This document shows positions 45,305 to 53,311 of a stretch of DNA of 64,000 nt, piece by piece; position 1 is the stretch's first letter, and every line of letters starts with the position of its first letter. The position numbers and the translations under genes were made by a program. The stretch comes from Lachnospiraceae bacterium (GTDB lineage Bacteria > Bacillota > Clostridia > Lachnospirales > Lachnospiraceae). The stretch lies in contig CAJTFL010000002.1 in NCBI GenBank assembly GCA_910575565.1, positions 356,477 to 420,476 on the forward strand, written 5' to 3'. The notes beneath the pieces were generated by a model that was given only the letters and a program-made list of their open reading frames with translations, was not told the DNA's origin and did not search any database.

Positions 45305-46822
45305 TTAATCAAACATGGCCAGCCCGGCTGCGATAGCCCGCACCACCGGCTGGGACATTAAGCCTAAAAACAGATTCAGCAGGATAAAGCAGCAGATTGC
45401 CGCCCCCAGGGGATGGTTGGCCCTGCGGCTCTCCCCTTCCAGCAGCTCCCCTCCCTGGATTTTCCCCGCCGTCCAAGAAGGCTTAGAGTACAGCGTAATC
45501 ACCAGACGCAGGAAATAAACCGCGTTTAATACCGTGCTGATCGCCAGGCCGATTATGGTAGGCATCATCTTATGGGGACTTTCCAGTGCCGTGGTAGCAA
45601 ACAAAAGCTTGGAGATAAAGCCGGACAGCATGGGGAAGCCCACCATGGAAAGGGCGCCTACCGTAAATCCCACGCCAGCCAAAGGATTCCTGCATCCGGA
45701 ACCCCTTAAGCTTAAGTAATCCTTCTTCCCCCCGGAAACCTCATAAAGGCCCACCGCGCTGATAAACAGCAGGGCTTTCGTCGCCGAGTGGGTAAACATA
45801 TGGAAGATGGCTGCCACCATCCCTGCCTGGGTCCCTAAGCCTATCCCTAAGTAAATATAGCCGATCTGAGCCACCGAGGAATAGGCAATCATCCTTCTGG
45901 TATCCTGCTCCAGTATAGCTCGCACCGACCCCATAATCATCCCCGCCAGGCCGAAGATAAACAACACGTTCACGATCCGGCTGGCAATCACGTTTTCCCG
46001 CCCCAGCACCCGGTAGAAAATCTTAATCAGCAGGAAAATATAGCCTTTGGATACCAGCCCAGACAAAATGGCGCTGGCCGTGGGCGTGGCATAGCCGTAG
46101 GTATAGGGAATCCAGGAATGGAAGGGATAAAGGCCGCTTTTAATGGCAAGGCCCACGCTGATCACCGCCAGGATGACCAGCATGGGGATCTCATACGTCC
46201 CGGCTGCCTCGATCTGCTCCACCGCCGCCCTGGCCGGGCTCATCAGCAGATGGCCGGTCACATCGTACAGAAGGGTCAGGCCGATTAAAAACAGGCCGGA
46301 GCCAAGCTGGCTCATAATCATGTACCGGATAGCCGCCTCAAAGTTGCGTCCCTTCTGCCGGATCATAATCAGCCCGCATCCGGCAATGGTATTAATCTCC
46401 ACGAAAACATAGGCGGTAAATAGGTCATTGGTGTAAATCAGAGCCAGCAGGGAGCTAAGCATCAAATCAATCATAATGAAAAACAAATTGATCTTCCCGC
46501 CTTCCACATCCTCAAAGGTATGCCGCATCCCTCCAATCACAGAAAGCAGCATCACGATCCCAAACAGAAGGGCCGTCAGCCCTTCCAGCACCCCCACCCG
46601 GATCTCATTGCCCCAGGGCGCAGGGAAATGGCCCATCATATACGTATAGCTTTCCCCAGCCTTAAGGCAGTAAGCCAAAACTGCCCCTGACATGGCCGTG
46701 GTAAGGGCAATAGCCAAAATGCTTACATTCCTGGCCTGCTTTCCCGTAAAAACGGAAGAAAGAATCCCGGAAAGCATAGCAATCATAATTGAAAAAAAAG
46801 GAAAATTCTGTACCAGGGTCAT
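45305..46822 (-). CDS. mrpD: Mrp antiporter subunit D
   Basis: 505 residues, about 14 membrane segments. Glu in AYVFVEINTIAGCG and Lys in LAIKSGLYPFHSWIPYTYGY. It directly follows the MrpC gene with a 4-bp overlap, the order conserved in Mrp operons, which is why I assign D to this copy. Confidence 0.88.
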   Translation of the reverse strand: MTLVQNFPFFSIMIAMLSGILSSVFTGKQARNVSILAIALTTAMSGAVLAYCLKAGESYTYMMGHFPAPWGNEIRVGVLEGLTALLFGIVMLLSVIGGMRHTFEDVEGGKINLFFIMIDLMLSSLLALIYTNDLFTAYVFVEINTIAGCGLIMIRQKGRNFEAAIRYMIMSQLGSGLFLIGLTLLYDVTGHLLMSPARAAVEQIEAAGTYEIPMLVILAVISVGLAIKSGLYPFHSWIPYTYGYATPTASAILSGLVSKGYIFLLIKIFYRVLGRENVIASRIVNVLFIFGLAGMIMGSVRAILEQDTRRMIAYSSVAQIGYIYLGIGLGTQAGMVAAIFHMFTHSATKALLFISAVGLYEVSGGKKDYLSLRGSGCRNPLAGVGFTVGALSMVGFPMLSGFISKLLFATTALESPHKMMPTIIGLAISTVLNAVYFLRLVITLYSKPSWTAGKIQGGELLEGESRRANHPLGAAICCFILLNLFLGLMSQPVVRAIAAGLAMFD

Positions 46823-47196
46823 GACGGCTCCTCCCGCTTTTCCCGCATGATAATTTCATCCAAATCCAGGGAATGATACCGCTCATATAAACGGATCGTC
46901 AGCGCCAGCATCAGCGCCGTGGTGCTGACGGAAACCACGATCCCGGTAAGCACCAGCCCGCTTGGAACTGGGTTAATGTACGCCGCCCGATCCGTAATCC
47001 CATCCACCACGATGGGAACCATCCTGCCCCGGATATAGCCTTTAGCTGCCAGGAATAAATACACCGCCGTGTCCATAATGTTCATTCCCAGAATCTTTTT
47101 AATCAGGTTGCGGTGAAGGAGCAGCATGGTAAACCCGATGCCGAACAAAATCACAGCCACCGTTTCCTCCAGATTGGAAAGCAAATGCGATGCCAT
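46819..47196 (-). CDS. mrpC: Mrp antiporter subunit C (NuoK-like)
   Basis: 125 residues, three membrane helices, similar to NuoK (VILFGIGFTMLLLHRNLIKK, LVLTGIVVSVSTTALMLALT). Overlaps mrpD and abuts the upstream gene, so translation is coupled. Confidence 0.9.
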   Translation of the reverse strand: MASHLLSNLEETVAVILFGIGFTMLLLHRNLIKKILGMNIMDTAVYLFLAAKGYIRGRMVPIVVDGITDRAAYINPVPSGLVLTGIVVSVSTTALMLALTIRLYERYHSLDLDEIIMREKREEPS

Positions 47197-48150
47197 TTAT
47201 ATGCCCCCTTTCCGGAACAAGGTGTAAAATGCGTACATGGTGCAGGCGACCACCATGCCCACACAGATATTTAAGGGCAGGATCAGGCCGCTGCTGATAA
47301 TATCCCCAGGATTTCCCAGCGGGATGCCGCTTTCTAAGTGGTTCGCCCCGGTAAAAAAGGAATAGCTTTTGGCCAGGCAGTAAAACATCAGGGCGCTGAC
47401 GGTAATCCTCCGGTAAACCTTCCCGTTGAAAAACCGCTCCGTTTTTCGGAAGCCAAAGGCATTCAGATACAAAATCAGGCCTGAACCGATGACCGCCCCT
47501 CCGGAAAAGCCGCCCCCCGGCGATAAATGGCCATTTAAAATAATGTAAATCCCAAAAATCAGGATCACCGGAACCAGGATTTTGGCACACCACTGAAGGA
47601 TAAGATCCTCCTTCGGCTCGTAGATCCGATCATCCGGGCCGCTGCCCTTGTCCACGCGCAAAAGAGCCAGCACGCAGCAGGAAGCAATAAACAGTACGCA
47701 GGATTCCCCAAAGGTGTCAAAAGCCCGGTAGTCCAGGATCATCCCGGTCACAATATTCACTGCTCCCGTTTCCTTCAGCCCCTGCTCGATATAGCGGGCG
47801 GAAACCTCATTATTATCCGGGTTCCCCGCATTCCCAAAGATAGGCAGATAGGCCACAGTCCACAGCAGCACGGCGATAATGCCAAGGCACAGGATCACCG
47901 ACATCACCTGGTAAACCTTGCGGTAAATGCGAATCCCTTTTTCCTCCCTCTGCCGTTTAGCCATCAGCTCCTTTTCCCCGCCGGAAGCTTCCTCTCCCGC
48001 CAAAGGGGTTAACGCCCCAGGCATCGGCACAGGCGGTTCCGGCTTTACCATCTCCACGCCTTTTGCCGCCAAAGGATCCACTTCCCCGTCAATCCACCGC
48101 TTAAATTTCAGCCACCGGCTGTTTTCATAATTATCCTTCCTCCTGCTCAT
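47197..48150 (-). CDS. MbhE-like/MrpB fusion subunit
   Basis: 317 residues. After a hydrophilic N-terminus and one helix comes NIVTGMILDYRAFDTFGES, the MbhE/MrpA-tail motif, then MrpB (ILFGIYIILNGHLSPGGGFS, GAVIGSGLILYLNAFG). In bacterial Mrp the first part is normally the end of MrpA; here it is joined to MrpB. It overlaps the 48131 gene by 20 bp. Confidence 0.82.
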   Translation of the reverse strand: MSRRKDNYENSRWLKFKRWIDGEVDPLAAKGVEMVKPEPPVPMPGALTPLAGEEASGGEKELMAKRQREEKGIRIYRKVYQVMSVILCLGIIAVLLWTVAYLPIFGNAGNPDNNEVSARYIEQGLKETGAVNIVTGMILDYRAFDTFGESCVLFIASCCVLALLRVDKGSGPDDRIYEPKEDLILQWCAKILVPVILIFGIYIILNGHLSPGGGFSGGAVIGSGLILYLNAFGFRKTERFFNGKVYRRITVSALMFYCLAKSYSFFTGANHLESGIPLGNPGDIISSGLILPLNICVGMVVACTMYAFYTLFRKGGI

Positions 48151-48397
48151 CCTGCCCCTCCTTCCGGATAGCCCTGATTTTTTTCAGCGTGACGAAAAAC
48201 AGGATGCTGGTCACTCCTGCCCCTACGGCGGCTTCCGTTATCGCCAGGTCAGGGGACTGAAGCAGCACCCAAATCACGCACATGATCAAGCTATAGGACA
48301 TGAAAATCACGATGGAAGTCAGCAGATCTTTCGTAAAGCCTACGGAAACTGCACAGACCACCAGGCAGACCAGGAGAATCACCTCAAACAGCCGCAT
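48131..48397 (-). CDS. MbhD-like small membrane subunit (DUF4040)
   Basis: 88 residues, three helices; QSPDLAITEAAVGAGVTSIL is the MbhD/MrpA C-terminal signature. AAAGGAGGAG before ATG 48397 sets the start, inside the end of the MrpG gene. A free-standing MbhD is usual in archaeal and clostridial membrane-bound complexes. Confidence 0.85.
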   Translation of the reverse strand: MRLFEVILLVCLVVCAVSVGFTKDLLTSIVIFMSYSLIMCVIWVLLQSPDLAITEAAVGAGVTSILFFVTLKKIRAIRKEGQDEQEEG

Positions 48398-48911
48398 CTG
48401 CTTTCTCCTCCTTTTCGTATATTTTCCCATTTGCCTTCCCAGCCTCTTCCGCCAGGCTTTCTTTTCTGTCTTGGCCCTTCCCGGCCTCTTCCACCAGGCG
48501 TTCTTTTCTGTCTTGGCCCTTCCCAGCCTCTTCCGCCAGGCGTTCTTTTCTGTCTTGGCTCTTCCCGGCTTCCCTATCTTTGTTAAACTCCCTGTGGATC
48601 ACCGAAAGCTCCCCCAGATTCTCGTCCGTCATGGCCTCTAAGCGGCTGATCATATGGCCGGACACCGGGCTTGCCATCCAGAAAAACAAGATTACTAAAA
48701 ACAGCTTCAGGGAGTCAAAGGAAAACCCTCTGATCAGAATCAAGCCCAAAAACACAAACAAAATCCCCAGGGTATCGCCGATAGCCGCCGCGTGCATCCG
48801 GTTTAACGCCTTCTTAAACCGGTTCACCCCAAATACGGCCAGAATCATAAAAGCAATCCCCAACGCCAGACACAGGGCGGCGGCGGCAAACCTGCACCAT
48901 TGCCAAACCAT
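48384..48911 (-). CDS. mrpG: Mrp antiporter subunit G with repeat tail
   Basis: 175 residues. The first 110 are a normal MrpG (LGIAFMILAVFGVNRFKKAL, MHAAAIGDTLGILFVFLGL, MASPVSGHMISRLE). The remainder is a charged cytoplasmic tail with three 14-residue repeats (GKGQDRKERLVEEA), absent from typical MrpG. AAGGAGGG precedes ATG 48911. Confidence 0.88.
   Translation of the reverse strand: MVWQWCRFAAAALCLALGIAFMILAVFGVNRFKKALNRMHAAAIGDTLGILFVFLGLILIRGFSFDSLKLFLVILFFWMASPVSGHMISRLEAMTDENLGELSVIHREFNKDREAGKSQDRKERLAEEAGKGQDRKERLVEEAGKGQDRKESLAEEAGKANGKIYEKEEKADAAV
48428..48568 (-). repeat. 42-bp coding tandem repeat in mrpG
   Basis: Three units of 42 bp containing TTCTTTTCTGTCTTGGC on the plus strand, differing at a few bases. 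The period keeps the reading frame. Confidence 0.9.
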
Positions 48912-48959
48912 AGCATTCCCTCCTTAACCATTCCCGGCCAATGCATCGCAACGCAAGCC

Positions 48960-49337
48960 TTACGCCTGTTCCTGACCGGAATCCTGAAAATCTTCCCCTC
49001 TCTGGGCAGACAAGTTTGCCTCGATGGCTTCCATATCCGCCAGAATCCGTTTTTTCCTCAGATACACGCCGGTATACACCTTGCACAGCACCACCACCCC
49101 CAGGAAGCTAATCATGGCATAGATCAGGCAGATATCCACCAAATAATTCTCATCCAAATATACAGAAAGCACCGCGATAATCATAATGTTCATCGTCCCA
49201 ATCATATTTACCGCGATAATTCGATCGGCTATCCTTGGCCCTAAGACGGAACGGATCATGCTTAAGATAATCAACACGGCCAAAACCATCACGGCTGCCG
49301 CCATCAGCCCCTCATAAGCCTGCCTAATTGCCATCAT
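48960..49337 (-). CDS. mrpF: Mrp antiporter subunit F
   Basis: 125 residues, three helices (VLAVLIILSMIRSVLGPRIA, DRIIAVNMIGTMNIMIIAVL, DICLIYAMISFLGVVVLCKV). The start ATG 49337 lies within the end of mrpE with GGGGAAGGG upstream. Confidence 0.9.
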   Translation of the reverse strand: MMAIRQAYEGLMAAAVMVLAVLIILSMIRSVLGPRIADRIIAVNMIGTMNIMIIAVLSVYLDENYLVDICLIYAMISFLGVVVLCKVYTGVYLRKKRILADMEAIEANLSAQRGEDFQDSGQEQA

Positions 49338-49830
49338 TAACCCTTCCCCCGCTTTCCATCCCTGCTTCAATCACTTCTTCCATTTTCCCCAGAAGCTCCA
49401 CAAACACAGAGGACTCCATCCCCTCTGCCAGCTCCCGATCCAGGCAATGGACGCAGTATCGGTTCCCTTCCAGCAAAACGGTGATGGTTCCCGGCGTCAA
49501 GGTGATGGAATCGGCCAGCATCACCTTCGCCAAGCCGGTTTTCAGTTCCGTATCAAAATAAACCAAGGCCGGTTCCGGCCAGTCCTCCGGGGACAGGATA
49601 ATCTTCAGGACGCACACATTCGCCTTGACAATCTCCTTTACCATCACCCAGAAATACTGGATAAACAGCGGAATCAGCCGGAAAACCAAAAACTCCTTTT
49701 TCAGGCTGTAATCCATAAACCGGCAGAGGAACCCAAAGACCGCCGCCGAGATCACCGCACCCAGCGCACAGATCTCCGCCGTCACCCTGCCGTTTAACAC
49801 CAGCCATAAGCCAAAAAGCAAAAGATACAT
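49324..49830 (-). CDS. mrpE: Mrp antiporter subunit E
   Basis: 168 residues, two to three N-terminal helices and a cytoplasmic domain (VKANVCVLKIILSPEDWPEP, ADSITLTPGTITVLLEGNRY). GGGAGGAAGGG before ATG 49830 sets the start. First gene of the ten-gene operon. The complex would exchange cytoplasmic Na+ for H+, driven by the membrane potential. No hydrogenase or ferredoxin-oxidising subunits are in view. Confidence 0.9.
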   Translation of the reverse strand: MYLLLFGLWLVLNGRVTAEICALGAVISAAVFGFLCRFMDYSLKKEFLVFRLIPLFIQYFWVMVKEIVKANVCVLKIILSPEDWPEPALVYFDTELKTGLAKVMLADSITLTPGTITVLLEGNRYCVHCLDRELAEGMESSVFVELLGKMEEVIEAGMESGGRVNDGN

Positions 49831-50004
49831 TCCCTTCCTCCCCCGCCAGACAGGCAGATTTTCCACAGCCGCAAATTTCCGCCTTTTATTATACTTCTTT
49901 TCTTCCCCAAGCACAAGGCAAACCAGATTTTCTTTATGGAGAATTAACCTCAGCGCAATATGCATTGCCCGGGAAACAGCAAAAAATTCTGCCAAACACC
50001 AAGA

Positions 50005-50042
50005 GAATGTGGTATAATCTCGGCAGAGATTGTACCACATTC
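50005..50042. promoter_or_regulatory. Palindromic promoter-like element, copy 2
   Basis: 17-bp arms GAATGTGGTATAATCTC and GAGATTGTACCACATTC (one G-U) around a 4-nt loop. It offers TGTGGTATAAT to the plus strand and TGTGGTACAAT to the minus strand, i.e. extended -10 boxes in both directions between mrpE and the acyltransferase gene. Copy 1 is at 471-496. Confidence 0.65.
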
Positions 50043-50123
50043 CCCAAAACGCAGCACAATCAAGCTTTGCTGCGGACACACAATGAAACACACGCAAAAA
50101 TCCAGAACAATGAGGAAAACATA

Positions 50124-51344
50124 ATGAATCAGAAAAAATTTCCTATTTCCACCCCGCAGCCGCGCCGCAGCGCACATACAAGCCTTAACTCCCATGCCCT
50201 TTTAGCAGAAAGCCGCACCCAGGCACGTTCCAGCTTCTGGGATCTCGTCCGTGGGATCGGCATCCTGTCCATCGTTATGGGCCACAGCTGCCGCCAGGTG
50301 ATTCCTTACGTCTATACCTATCACCTGGCCGTCTTTTTCTTTGTATCCGGCTATCTTTACAACGAGAAAAAATACGGCCTGGATCCATTCGGCCACATTG
50401 CTGCCAAGTTAAAAAGCGCCTGGCCAAAGTATATGGGCTATACCTCCTTTTATATCCTAATGCACAACCTGTTCCAAAAAACAGGCATCAATGCGCCGGG
50501 GGAGACCTATAGCCGCAGCCGCATCCTGATGGCCCTGGGCAATGCCATCGTCTTCCAGGGGGCGGAACTTATGGGGGGAACCTTATGGTTTGTGCCGGTC
50601 TGGATCCTGGCCTGCGCCGTCTTCGGCGGCATCATCTGGTTTACCCGGCGCTTCTGCCCGGACAAAGCCATCGGCCCCATCCCGGCGCGCCCCTTGCTGG
50701 CCGGAGCAGCCAGCTGCTTCTTCGGCTTAATTGGCTGCTTCCTGATCCTTCGCGGCCTTCCCCTGTCCTACCAGCTCCACTTAGTATTCCTGGTACAGCC
50801 CTTCTTTGCCGTCGGCTGGCTGATCCGCAGCCTCTTTCCAACCTTTAAGAAGCTCCTTAAATGGTATCTGGCCTTCCCCTGTGCCTTGGGCCTGGCCTTC
50901 TTCGTCGGCCGATGGCAGCTTTATATCGATTTATCCTTGGGAAGGATCGGCAACGGATGGCAATTTTTCTTCCTGGCTTTTTTGGGGATTTACTGCTGTA
51001 TGTACCTGGCATTCCTGCTGGAGGCTCTCACGAGCCAGCCCTTTTCTCCCGTCCATGAAAATGCCGCCCTAAAAAAAGCAGCAGCCATCCTTGCCCCGGC
51101 GATCCGCCTAATCTCCCTGTGGGGGCGGTACTCCTTTGACATTATGGCCGCACATTTTTTCGTATTTAAGCTTATTGACCTTTTATATGGCCGCTTCCTG
51201 ATGGCCCATCCGCTGGAAACCTACTCCGGCTTCCCCCAAGCCTATGCCGAGACCTTATGGCCTCTTTACGCCATCCTTGGAACCACCCTCCCTGCCCTCC
51301 TTGGCCTTGCCCTGGAAAAGGCAGGAAGGCATCTGCCTGCTTAG
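50124..51344 (+). CDS. Acyltransferase family 3 membrane protein
   Basis: 406 residues, about ten membrane segments. FWDLVRGIGILSIVMGHSCR has the Arg/His pair of the OatA/NolL family, which O-acylates cell-surface sugars or lipids. GAGGA precedes ATG 50124; upstream in-frame sequence is the palindromic promoter region. Acceptor unknown; wall polymer or the glycan of the 32.7-37.5 kb genes are possibilities. Confidence 0.85.
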   Translation: MNQKKFPISTPQPRRSAHTSLNSHALLAESRTQARSSFWDLVRGIGILSIVMGHSCRQVIPYVYTYHLAVFFFVSGYLYNEKKYGLDPFGHIAAKLKSAWPKYMGYTSFYILMHNLFQKTGINAPGETYSRSRILMALGNAIVFQGAELMGGTLWFVPVWILACAVFGGIIWFTRRFCPDKAIGPIPARPLLAGAASCFFGLIGCFLILRGLPLSYQLHLVFLVQPFFAVGWLIRSLFPTFKKLLKWYLAFPCALGLAFFVGRWQLYIDLSLGRIGNGWQFFFLAFLGIYCCMYLAFLLEALTSQPFSPVHENAALKKAAAILAPAIRLISLWGRYSFDIMAAHFFVFKLIDLLYGRFLMAHPLETYSGFPQAYAETLWPLYAILGTTLPALLGLALEKAGRHLPA

Positions 51345-51565
51345 GCCAAAGGAAATTCGGAATGCCCGGAAAAGGGGAGGCACACCCTCCGCTGTGCTGC
51401 TTCCTCATCTCCCTATGCTGCTGTCGCAGCTTGTCAGATGGGGCTTGCACCACACCTGACTGGGGCAAGTCCCCCAACCCACCGCTTTCGCCTTTACGGC
51501 TTAGAAGCGTGGGACTTCCTTGATAGGTTAAAAAACCATGCAACACGAAATGCAGCACAAAAACA
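51345..51565. other. Structured non-coding stretch, possible IS200/IS605-type end
   Basis: Several stems follow one another: GCTTGC / GCAAG (about 51441-51469) and CCCACCGCTT...AAGCGTGGG with inner GCC / GGC (51477-51512). The sequence resembles the palindromic ends or RNA that accompany TnpB-type elements, but no transposase gene is present. Low confidence. Confidence 0.3.
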
Positions 51566-51595
51566 AAAAACCCTTGAACATTCAAGGGTTTTAAG
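51565..51595 (-). terminator. Terminator of the tRNA operon
   Basis: AAAACCCTTG / CAAGGGTTTT hairpin, with T-run on the minus strand and a shorter one on the plus strand. It follows tRNA-Leu directly and probably serves both directions. Confidence 0.9.
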
Positions 51596-51596
51596 A

Positions 51597-51682
51597 TGCC
51601 GGCGACCGGAATCGAACCGGTACGGGAGATTAGTCCCGCAGGATTTTAAGTCCTGTGCGTCTGCCAGTTCCGCCACGCCGGC
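51597..51682 (-). tRNA. tRNA-Leu (TAA)
   Basis: 86 nt, acceptor GCCGGCG / CGCCGGC, anticodon TAA in GACTTAAAATC, long variable arm, T-loop GGTTCGATTCC. CCA is not encoded. Last of six genes in one operon. Confidence 0.95.
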
Positions 51683-51704
51683 TGGCAATGCAGTCTTCTG
51701 CAAA

Positions 51705-51777
51705 TGGGGCCTACAGGGCTCGAACCTGTGACCCTCTGCTTGTAAGGCAGATGCTCTCCCAGCTGAGCTAAGACCCC
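51705..51777 (-). tRNA. tRNA-Val (TAC)
   Basis: 73 nt, acceptor GGGGTCT / AGGCCCC, anticodon TAC in CTGCCTTACAAGCAG. CCA not encoded. Confidence 0.95.
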
Positions 51778-51827
51778 AGGCCTTATGCAATTAAAGCCTG
51801 CAATTCCTGGATGCGATAAACATCCAA

Positions 51828-51901
51828 CGACCCGGAACGGGTTCGAACCGTCGACCTCCGCCGTGACAGGGCGGCGCTCTAACCAGCTGAGCCACCGGGC
51901 C
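51828..51901 (-). tRNA. tRNA-Asp (GTC)
   Basis: 74 nt, acceptor GGCCCGG / CCGGGTC, anticodon GTC in GCCCTGTCACGGC, discriminator G as expected for Asp. Confidence 0.95.
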
Positions 51902-51938
51902 ATATTCATTTATCAGTTATCGTATAGTACAGTTAGAA

Positions 51939-52012
51939 TGGACCTTCGGGGACTTGAACCCAGGACCGACCGGTTATGAGCCGGTTGCTCTAACCAACTG
52001 AGCTAAAGGTCC
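51939..52012 (-). tRNA. tRNA-Met (CAT), elongator type
   Basis: 74 nt, acceptor GGACCTT / AAGGTCC fully paired at position 1-72, anticodon CAT. The paired first base and the lack of three G-C pairs under the anticodon loop argue against the initiator. A tRNA-Ile with modified CAT cannot be excluded. Confidence 0.85.
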
Positions 52013-52016
52013 AAAA

Positions 52017-52089
52017 AGCCGATAATCGGACTCGAACCGATAACCTGCTGATTACAAATCAGCTGCTCTGCCAATTGAGCCATATCGGC
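52017..52089 (-). tRNA. tRNA-Thr (TGT)
   Basis: 73 nt, acceptor GCCGATA / TATCGGC, anticodon TGT in GATTTGTAATC. Confidence 0.95.
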
Positions 52090-52094
52090 ATCAA

Positions 52095-52166
52095 TGACCC
52101 CAAGGGGATTCGGACCCCTGTTACCGCCGTGAAAGGGCGATGTCTTAACCGCTTGACCATGGGGCC
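52095..52166 (-). tRNA. tRNA-Glu (TTC)
   Basis: 72 nt, acceptor GGCCCCA / TGGGGTC, anticodon TTC in CCCTTTCACGG. First gene of the tRNA operon. Confidence 0.95.
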
Positions 52167-52219
52167 TTTTTACCTTTTCCATTAACACTCTTTTCCTGAG
52201 CGATAACCCGACGAAAAAT

Positions 52220-52248
52220 ATATTACCATAACTAATCCTATTTTGCAA
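52220..52248 (-). promoter_or_regulatory. Promoter of the tRNA operon
   Basis: TTGCAA (52243-52248), 17-bp spacer, TAATAT (52220-52225) on the minus strand, about 50 bp before tRNA-Glu. Confidence 0.7.
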
Positions 52249-52278
52249 GAGGAAAATTCACAATTCCAAAACTTTTCT

Positions 52279-53136
52279 TCATTTTCGGCAAAGGGAAGGG
52301 CTGCCGTACATCCCCTTCCTCACTCCGCAGGGCGTATCGCCGTACAGCCTCCGAAAAACATTCAGGAATGTTTTGTAATTCGTTATCCCATGCTTTTCCA
52401 TCAGGTTCGTAATGCTCTCATCAGAACTGCACAATTCTTCGTGCAGCTTCATTGCCCGGATCTCCTGAAGATACTCAAAAAGCGTCTGCCCCGTACACTT
52501 CTTAAATATTCTGCAAAAATATTCCCGGCTGTAACCGGCACGTGCCGCGGCTTCATCAAGGCCAATGGAATCCCGATAATGTTCGCAAAGCCAGTCTGTC
52601 ATCTCGGCGATCACCTGGTAATTCCTGTTTTCCGGCATTTTTGCCTCCTGGCCGTGCCGGACAGTATAATTGCGGCAAAGGCAGTACAGCAATTCATATA
52701 GCTTTGCTAAAAAAAGGAACAAATACCCTTCTTCCTTTTTCCTGTAAAGATCAAGCATCTCCAGCAGAATAAGCCCCGGCTCCTGCTGCCTTCCTTCCCC
52801 CCTTTGCGGGATTACCGTCTGAAAGCGGATGGGCCAAACATCCGGGAAATAGCGTTGAAGCTGGTTTTCCGGAATCTGAAGCAAAATATATTCTGTCTGC
52901 TGGCCAAAGGTTTTTGTCATATGGATATCCTCCGAATTGACCACCAGGATATCCTTTTCCAAAAGCCCATAAGCCTCCCCCTGCACGATGGCTTCCATCG
53001 TCCCGGACAAAATATAAAGAATTTCTATATATTTATGCCAATGTGCAGGAAAGGTAAGCTGGGCCATAGAAAAAAATTCAAACCGAACCGGAAGCCGTTC
53101 ACTCTCCCTGACCGATTCATACAGATAAAAAGGCAT
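52279..53136 (-). CDS. AraC-family regulator of the GH3 gene
   Basis: 285 residues. N-terminal cupin-type domain (FPAHWHKYIEILYILSGTME, DILVVNSEDIHM). C-terminal helix-turn-helix pair (IGLDEAAARAGYSREYFCRI and NLMEKHGITNYKTFLNVFRR). Divergent from the GH3 gene, with direct repeats ATATCAACCA in between that may be its operators. GAGGGGATGAGG precedes ATG 53136. Confidence 0.9.
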   Translation of the reverse strand: MPFYLYESVRESERLPVRFEFFSMAQLTFPAHWHKYIEILYILSGTMEAIVQGEAYGLLEKDILVVNSEDIHMTKTFGQQTEYILLQIPENQLQRYFPDVWPIRFQTVIPQRGEGRQQEPGLILLEMLDLYRKKEEGYLFLFLAKLYELLYCLCRNYTVRHGQEAKMPENRNYQVIAEMTDWLCEHYRDSIGLDEAAARAGYSREYFCRIFKKCTGQTLFEYLQEIRAMKLHEELCSSDESITNLMEKHGITNYKTFLNVFRRLYGDTPCGVRKGMYGSPSLCRK

Positions 53137-53168
53137 TTCCTCATCCCCTCAAAACCAACATATGATTA

Positions 53169-53280
53169 ATATCAACCACTTTTACCTGCTTATTATACAT
53201 TTAAAAGGGCAATAAAGTCAATATCAACCATAGTAATGTCAAAAAAGCAGATAGAACCCCCTGTCTCTCTATGGTATAAT
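53169..53280 (+). promoter_or_regulatory. Probable AraC operators and GH3 promoter
   Basis: Two direct ATATCAACCA repeats (53169-53178, 53221-53230) 52 bp apart, i.e. close to five helical turns, and an extended -10 TGGTATAAT (TATAAT 53275-53280) with a poor -35. This suits an activator-dependent promoter. Confidence 0.6.
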
Positions 53281-53311
53281 CTCGATATATTAATCAAAGG
53301 GAGGCAGCAAT

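Noticed and set aside
40068..49830. Complex I or energy-converting hydrogenase
   Set aside because: MrpE, F and G are present, and no NuoB, C, D, H or I-type genes are in the operon.
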